Positions 7,361 through 9,236 of a DNA stretch of 9,236 nt are shown here, piece after piece (within the stretch, counting starts at the first letter, position 1; each line of letters starts with the position of its first letter). The notes below the pieces were generated by a model. It did no database searches and was not told the origin of the DNA. It saw only the letters and a list, made by a program, of their open reading frames with translations. This DNA is from Gracilibacteraceae bacterium (GTDB taxonomy: Bacteria > Bacillota > Desulfitobacteriia > Desulfitobacteriales > Syntrophobotulaceae). Location of the stretch: the NCBI GenBank assembly GCA_031274335.1, contig JAISQG010000088.1:1-9236 (forward strand), in the 5' to 3' direction. A program made the translations under genes and the position numbers.

Positions 7361-7392
7361 GCCGGTCCCTCTTTTCCGTCATAATACACCTT

Positions 7393-7421
7393 ATTATATG
7401 AAAACAAGCGCCCGTTGTCAA
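7393..7421 (-). promoter_or_regulatory. Consensus sigma-70 promoter for greA-lysS
   Basis: On the minus strand a perfect -35 TTGACA (7416-7421) and a perfect -10 TATAAT (7393-7398) are separated by exactly 17 nt (7399-7415). Transcription would begin near 7386, giving a 5' leader of about 26 nt before the greA ATG. Both hexamers and the spacing are ideal, so expression should be strong and constitutive. It may drive the whole leftward series down to thrS. Confidence 0.9.
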
Positions 7422-7444
7422 TGCACCCCTGTTTAGTGGGTGTA
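7422..7444. repeat. Short hairpin just upstream of the greA -35 box
   Basis: TGCACCC (7422-7428) can pair with GGGTGTA (7438-7444), one pair being G-T, around a 9-nt loop. The loop and second arm contain TTAGTGG, the same heptamer as the array after lysS. No T-tract follows. It could be a protein-binding site beside the promoter or chance. Confidence 0.3.
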
Positions 7445-7459
7445 CGTCATAAAAATAGT

Positions 7460-7481
7460 TAACCCATAAGTAACCCATAAA
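7460..7481. repeat. Tandem pair of an 11-mer (TAACCCATAAG / TAACCCATAAA)
   Basis: Two adjacent copies differ only in the last base (7460-7470 and 7471-7481). They lie immediately upstream of the plus-strand -35 box at 7486 in an AT-rich stretch, a position where an activator or repressor could bind one face of the DNA. No function is shown by the sequence. Confidence 0.6.
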
Positions 7482-7485
7482 GCGA

Positions 7486-7513
7486 TTGACAGCACTTTGT
7501 TTTGGGATAAAAT
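7486..7513 (+). promoter_or_regulatory. Plus-strand promoter, probably the ancestral distal promoter of tkt
   Basis: The site has -35 TTGACA (7486-7491), a 16-nt spacer and -10 TAAAAT (7508-7513). No gene follows before the insertion sequence at 7568. If the element is removed, the next plus-strand gene is tkt, about 170 nt downstream. The palindrome at 7512-7537 overlaps the -10 and start-site region, as expected for a repressed promoter. Confidence 0.6.
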
Positions 7514-7537
7514 ATTGCAGTATTAGTACTGCAATAT
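7512..7537. promoter_or_regulatory. Perfect palindrome, operator-like (alternatively a weak leftward terminator)
   Basis: ATATTGCAGTA (7512-7522) and TACTGCAATAT (7527-7537) are exact inverse complements around a 4-nt centre, 26 bp in all. The left arm overlaps the -10 of the plus-strand promoter, which suits binding of a dimeric repressor. Read on the minus strand, the stem is followed by TTTATCC, so a weak terminator for leftward transcription leaving the transposase gene is possible. The low GC content of the stem makes the operator reading more likely. Confidence 0.55.
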
Positions 7538-7567
7538 GAAAAGATCAAAGAATGGCTCACTATGCTA

Positions 7568-7589
7568 GTGTTTAACCGCGTAAGTTAGA
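7568..7589 (+). repeat. Left terminal inverted repeat of the IS630-family element
   Basis: 22 bp, 18 of which match the inverted right end (mismatches at positions 8, 15, 17 and 21). It contains the TAA stop of the transposase (7572-7574). A TA dinucleotide lies just outside. Confidence 0.85.
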
Positions 7590-8645
7590 CAACTTATCTT
7601 TGATTTGCGAGCCCCTTACTTCTCGCTTTTTCCACACAAAGGGCTGAGCGTTCTCATTATATGCATCAATATACCCTGATATCGCTTCTGAGAGTTCTGA
7701 AGTTGAGTCGAAGCTTGCTCCTTTGAGGATCTTGCGGGTCATAATGTTAAACCATATTTCTACCTGGTTAAGCCAGCTTGCGGATGTCGGCGTATAATGG
7801 AATGTCACGTTCCGGTGCATTTGAAGCCATTCATCGCATCTCTTGTGAATGCAGTAATTATCCATAATGGCGTGTATCTCTGTGTCTTCGTCAATATCAA
7901 GTTCTTTAAGAAGATCATCCATGAATCCAAGGAAATCGACCCGTTTTTTCGTTTTCGTTGTTTTGCCGTGCAGCGCCCCTGTGGCAACCTCAAGCGCAGC
8001 AAACAGGTTTTGCGTGCCATTCCGTTTGTACGTGCTTTTGACGGCTCTTACTATCTTGCCATTTGATGTTTTTACAACGCCAACCCTGCGGGACAGAGCC
8101 TGTATGCTTGGTTTTTCGTCAACCGATATCACGATTGCGTTCTCCGGCGGGTTGAGATAAAGCCCTATTATATCCACGGCTTTAGCTGCAAACTCAGGGT
8201 CAGTGCTGATACACCAGGTCCTCAGCCGTGCCAGCTGTATGCCCTCTCTCTGCAGGAATCGCTGTACGGCATCTTCGGATGTCAGCAGTTCCCTTGCGAG
8301 CACGACGCTGTCCCATCTCGCAAGATTGCCGGGAGGCTTCTCGTCCAGCTTCTCCAGAACCTTCCTCTCCCACTCAGCATCATAAATTATAGGCTTTCCC
8401 GGCCGCGCTTCATCCTTTAACCCGGCAATGCCTTTTAGGGCGAAGCGATCCCTCCACTTAATAATTACATCTTTCTGTTCCCCGGTTTCCTCGGCGATGT
8501 CTTTGATGCGCTTTCCCTCAATACAGCCAAGCACCATTCTTGCGCGTCTTCTCAGCCGATGTTCTGTTTTCTGGCTATTGGAGATCTTCTCGAGTTCTGC
8601 TTTTGTAGCGCTGTCGCATTCGATTTTCTTTGCTGTTCTTGGCAT
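7572..8645 (-). CDS. IS630-family transposase (DDE)
   Basis: A 357-residue transposase that cuts and inserts its own element at TA sites. The N-terminal half has a helix-turn-helix region (about 46-75, RIKDIAEETGEQKDVIIKWRD following a basic RRRAR stretch) for binding the inverted repeats. The C-terminal DDE_3 catalytic domain shows Asp176 (VISVDEKP), Asp262 (HAIMDNYC) and Glu296 (NQVEIWF), with 33 residues between the last two as usual in this family. I chose the start at 8643-8645 (MPRTAKK) because GAGGTGA lies 5 nt upstream. An in-frame ATG at 8684 would add 13 residues but overlaps the likely promoter. All catalytic residues are present and no frameshift is seen. Confidence 0.95.
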   Translation of the reverse strand: MPRTAKKIECDSATKAELEKISNSQKTEHRLRRRARMVLGCIEGKRIKDIAEETGEQKDVIIKWRDRFALKGIAGLKDEARPGKPIIYDAEWERKVLEKLDEKPPGNLARWDSVVLARELLTSEDAVQRFLQREGIQLARLRTWCISTDPEFAAKAVDIIGLYLNPPENAIVISVDEKPSIQALSRRVGVVKTSNGKIVRAVKSTYKRNGTQNLFAALEVATGALHGKTTKTKKRVDFLGFMDDLLKELDIDEDTEIHAIMDNYCIHKRCDEWLQMHRNVTFHYTPTSASWLNQVEIWFNIMTRKILKGASFDSTSELSEAISGYIDAYNENAQPFVWKKREVRGSQIKDKLSNLRG

Positions 8646-8650
8646 TGCAC

Positions 8651-8657
8651 TCACCTC
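8651..8657 (-). promoter_or_regulatory. Ribosome binding site GAGGTGA deciding the transposase start
   Basis: GAGGTGA on the minus strand ends 5 nt before the ATG at 8643-8645. The two ATG codons further upstream in the same frame have no comparable site. Confidence 0.6.
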
Positions 8658-8674
8658 GCTTATCATTTGAGCTG

Positions 8675-8703
8675 AGCATACCACATTATCAGCCTAATGT
8701 AAA
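8675..8703 (-). promoter_or_regulatory. Putative transposase promoter
   Basis: On the minus strand TTTACA (8698-8703) and TATGCT (8675-8680) are 17 nt apart. The -35 matches consensus at 5 of 6 positions and the -10 at 4 of 6. It lies inside the element between the right inverted repeat and the transposase ribosome binding site. Confidence 0.45.
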
Positions 8704-8710
8704 TAGTTAT

Positions 8711-8732
8711 TTTAATTAACGCGGATAAACAC
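8711..8732 (-). repeat. Right terminal inverted repeat of the IS630-family element
   Basis: 22 bp, inverse complement of the left end at 18 positions. TA (8733-8734) directly follows, completing the target duplication. Confidence 0.85.
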
Positions 8733-8771
8733 TAGAAAATCAACTGGCGGAATGATTCAAGGCGGAAATTT

Positions 8772-8800
8772 TTGCTTTTTGCGCCGGCATGCGCTATAAT
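8772..8800 (+). promoter_or_regulatory. Proximal tkt promoter candidate
   Basis: A perfect -10 TATAAT (8795-8800) is preceded at 17 nt by TTGCTT (8772-8777), which matches the -35 consensus at only 3 of 6 positions. It lies 48 nt before the tkt start and downstream of the insertion sequence, so it could keep tkt expressed despite the insertion. Confidence 0.5.
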
Positions 8801-8848
8801 GTCCCTGCGTCGCCGGACAAACCGGGGCGGAAAGGAGACGGAAGCTAC

Positions 8849-9236
8849 ATGACCGAGGCAGAAATAGCGGCGCTGGCGCGCGAGGCGCGCCGGAATGTGA
8901 TTCGCATGGTGACGGCTGCGGGATCGGGGCATCCCGGCGGATCTCTTTCGGCAGCGGACATTTTGGCCACGCTGTATGGCGGCGAAATGCGCGTTGACCC
9001 GGCCCGGCCTGATGACCCGGATCGGGATCGTTTTATTTTGAGTAAGGGCCATGCCGCACCGGCGCTGTACGCCGTGCTGGCGGAGCGGGGTTTTTTTTCG
9101 CGCGCGGAGCTCACGGAATTGCGCCGGATTGGCGGCAAGCTGCAGGGTCACCCGGATATGCGCAAAGTACCCGGCGTGGACGCTTCGACCGGCTCGCTGG
9201 GCCAGGGTCTGGCCATCGCGGGCGGGCTGGCTATGG
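8849..9236 (+). CDS. Transketolase, N-terminal subunit (cut by the right edge)
   Basis: The first 129 codons are visible. Transketolase transfers two-carbon units between sugar phosphates in the non-oxidative pentose phosphate pathway, using thiamine diphosphate. Family residues are clear: GHPGGSLS with His28, ILSKGHAAPALYAVL with His68, GHPD with His101, and DASTGSLGQGL (111-121) of the cofactor-binding region. The short N-terminus and the sequence GKLQGHPDMRKVPGVDASTGSLG are typical of the split form, in which a second gene encodes the C-terminal half. That gene would be expected directly downstream but is outside the window, so a full-length form is not excluded. An AAAGGAGA ribosome binding site lies 11 nt before the ATG. 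The gene is divergent from greA; the insertion sequence separates them. Confidence 0.92.
   Translation, partial: MTEAEIAALAREARRNVIRMVTAAGSGHPGGSLSAADILATLYGGEMRVDPARPDDPDRDRFILSKGHAAPALYAVLAERGFFSRAELTELRRIGGKLQGHPDMRKVPGVDASTGSLGQGLAIAGGLAM

Larger units (their letters stand above)
7568..8732 (-). mobile_element. Complete IS630-family insertion sequence (1165 bp)
   Basis: The ends read GTGTTTAACCGCGT (left) and GTGTTTATCCGCGT (right, inverted), and the element is flanked by TA on both sides (7566-7567 and 8733-8734). TA duplication is typical of the IS630-Tc1/mariner group. A single intact transposase gene fills the element, and its stop codon lies inside the left inverted repeat. Base composition is visibly more AT-rich than the host genes. 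It has landed between greA and tkt. Intact ends and an open gene suggest a recent and possibly still active insertion. Confidence 0.93.

Noticed and set aside
7536..7568. Ten-residue plus-strand peptide (MKRSKNGSLC) ending at the insertion-sequence boundary
   Set aside because: No ribosome binding site; the ATG lies within the palindrome and the frame is too short to support.
7511..8755. Small coding frame reconstructed across the empty insertion site (ends ...KEWLTMLENQLAE, then TGA)
   Set aside because: About 25 codons with no ATG or ribosome binding site before the last eight codons, and it would read through the palindrome. A chance open frame is likelier than a gene broken by the insertion.
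8732..9151. 139-codon minus-strand open frame over the start of the transketolase gene
   Set aside because: The plus strand encodes clear transketolase motifs with a ribosome binding site; the minus frame is a shadow and crosses the insertion-sequence end.

Overview
The window reads as chromosomal DNA of a GC-rich bacterium. A Firmicutes-type host, possibly Negativicutes or another Clostridia-like anaerobe, is my best guess. It rests on the greA-lysS pair, a transketolase that begins as the separate N-terminal subunit, and strong GAGGTGG-type ribosome binding sites. No 16S or lineage marker is present, so the placement is inference.

Layout. Seven genes lie on the minus strand, read from right to left: greA, lysS, a polyprenyl-phosphate sugar transferase, a UreG/HypB-like metal GTPase, an ABC-type ATPase, thrS, and the start of a lipoprotein gene that runs off the left edge. 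Gaps are short (16, 101, 37, 0, 50 and 17 nt). A consensus sigma-70 promoter (TTGACA, 17 nt, TATAAT) precedes greA, and no convincing intrinsic terminator interrupts the series, so it may be one long transcription unit. On the plus strand, at the right edge, the N-terminal subunit of transketolase begins and is cut by the window end.

The divergent greA/tkt intergenic region has been split by a complete IS630-family element (7568-8732) with imperfect 22-bp terminal inverted repeats, a TA target duplication and an intact DDE transposase. The AT-rich DNA left of the element carries a plus-strand promoter overlapped by a perfect 11-bp-arm palindrome and a tandem pair of 11-mers. A second promoter-like site remains between the element and tkt. 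The insertion therefore probably cuts tkt off from a regulated upstream promoter.

Two points deserve attention. First, the whole 101-nt gap between lysS and the sugar transferase is filled by a heptanucleotide tandem array (CCACTAA on plus, TTAGTGG on minus). It ends 9-16 nt before a start codon that lacks a Shine-Dalgarno sequence. It is a plausible length-variable switch for the first step of surface-polysaccharide synthesis. Second, the GTPase and ABC ATPase are joined TAA-ATG with no spacer. The GTPase carries a Cys-Pro-Asp-His motif where UreG has its Cys-Pro-His nickel site, plus two CxxC motifs. The ATPase has a non-transporter N-terminal domain and no permease nearby. They look like an uncharacterised metal-handling or cofactor-assembly pair. 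The remaining genes (greA, lysS, thrS, tkt) are ordinary housekeeping genes.
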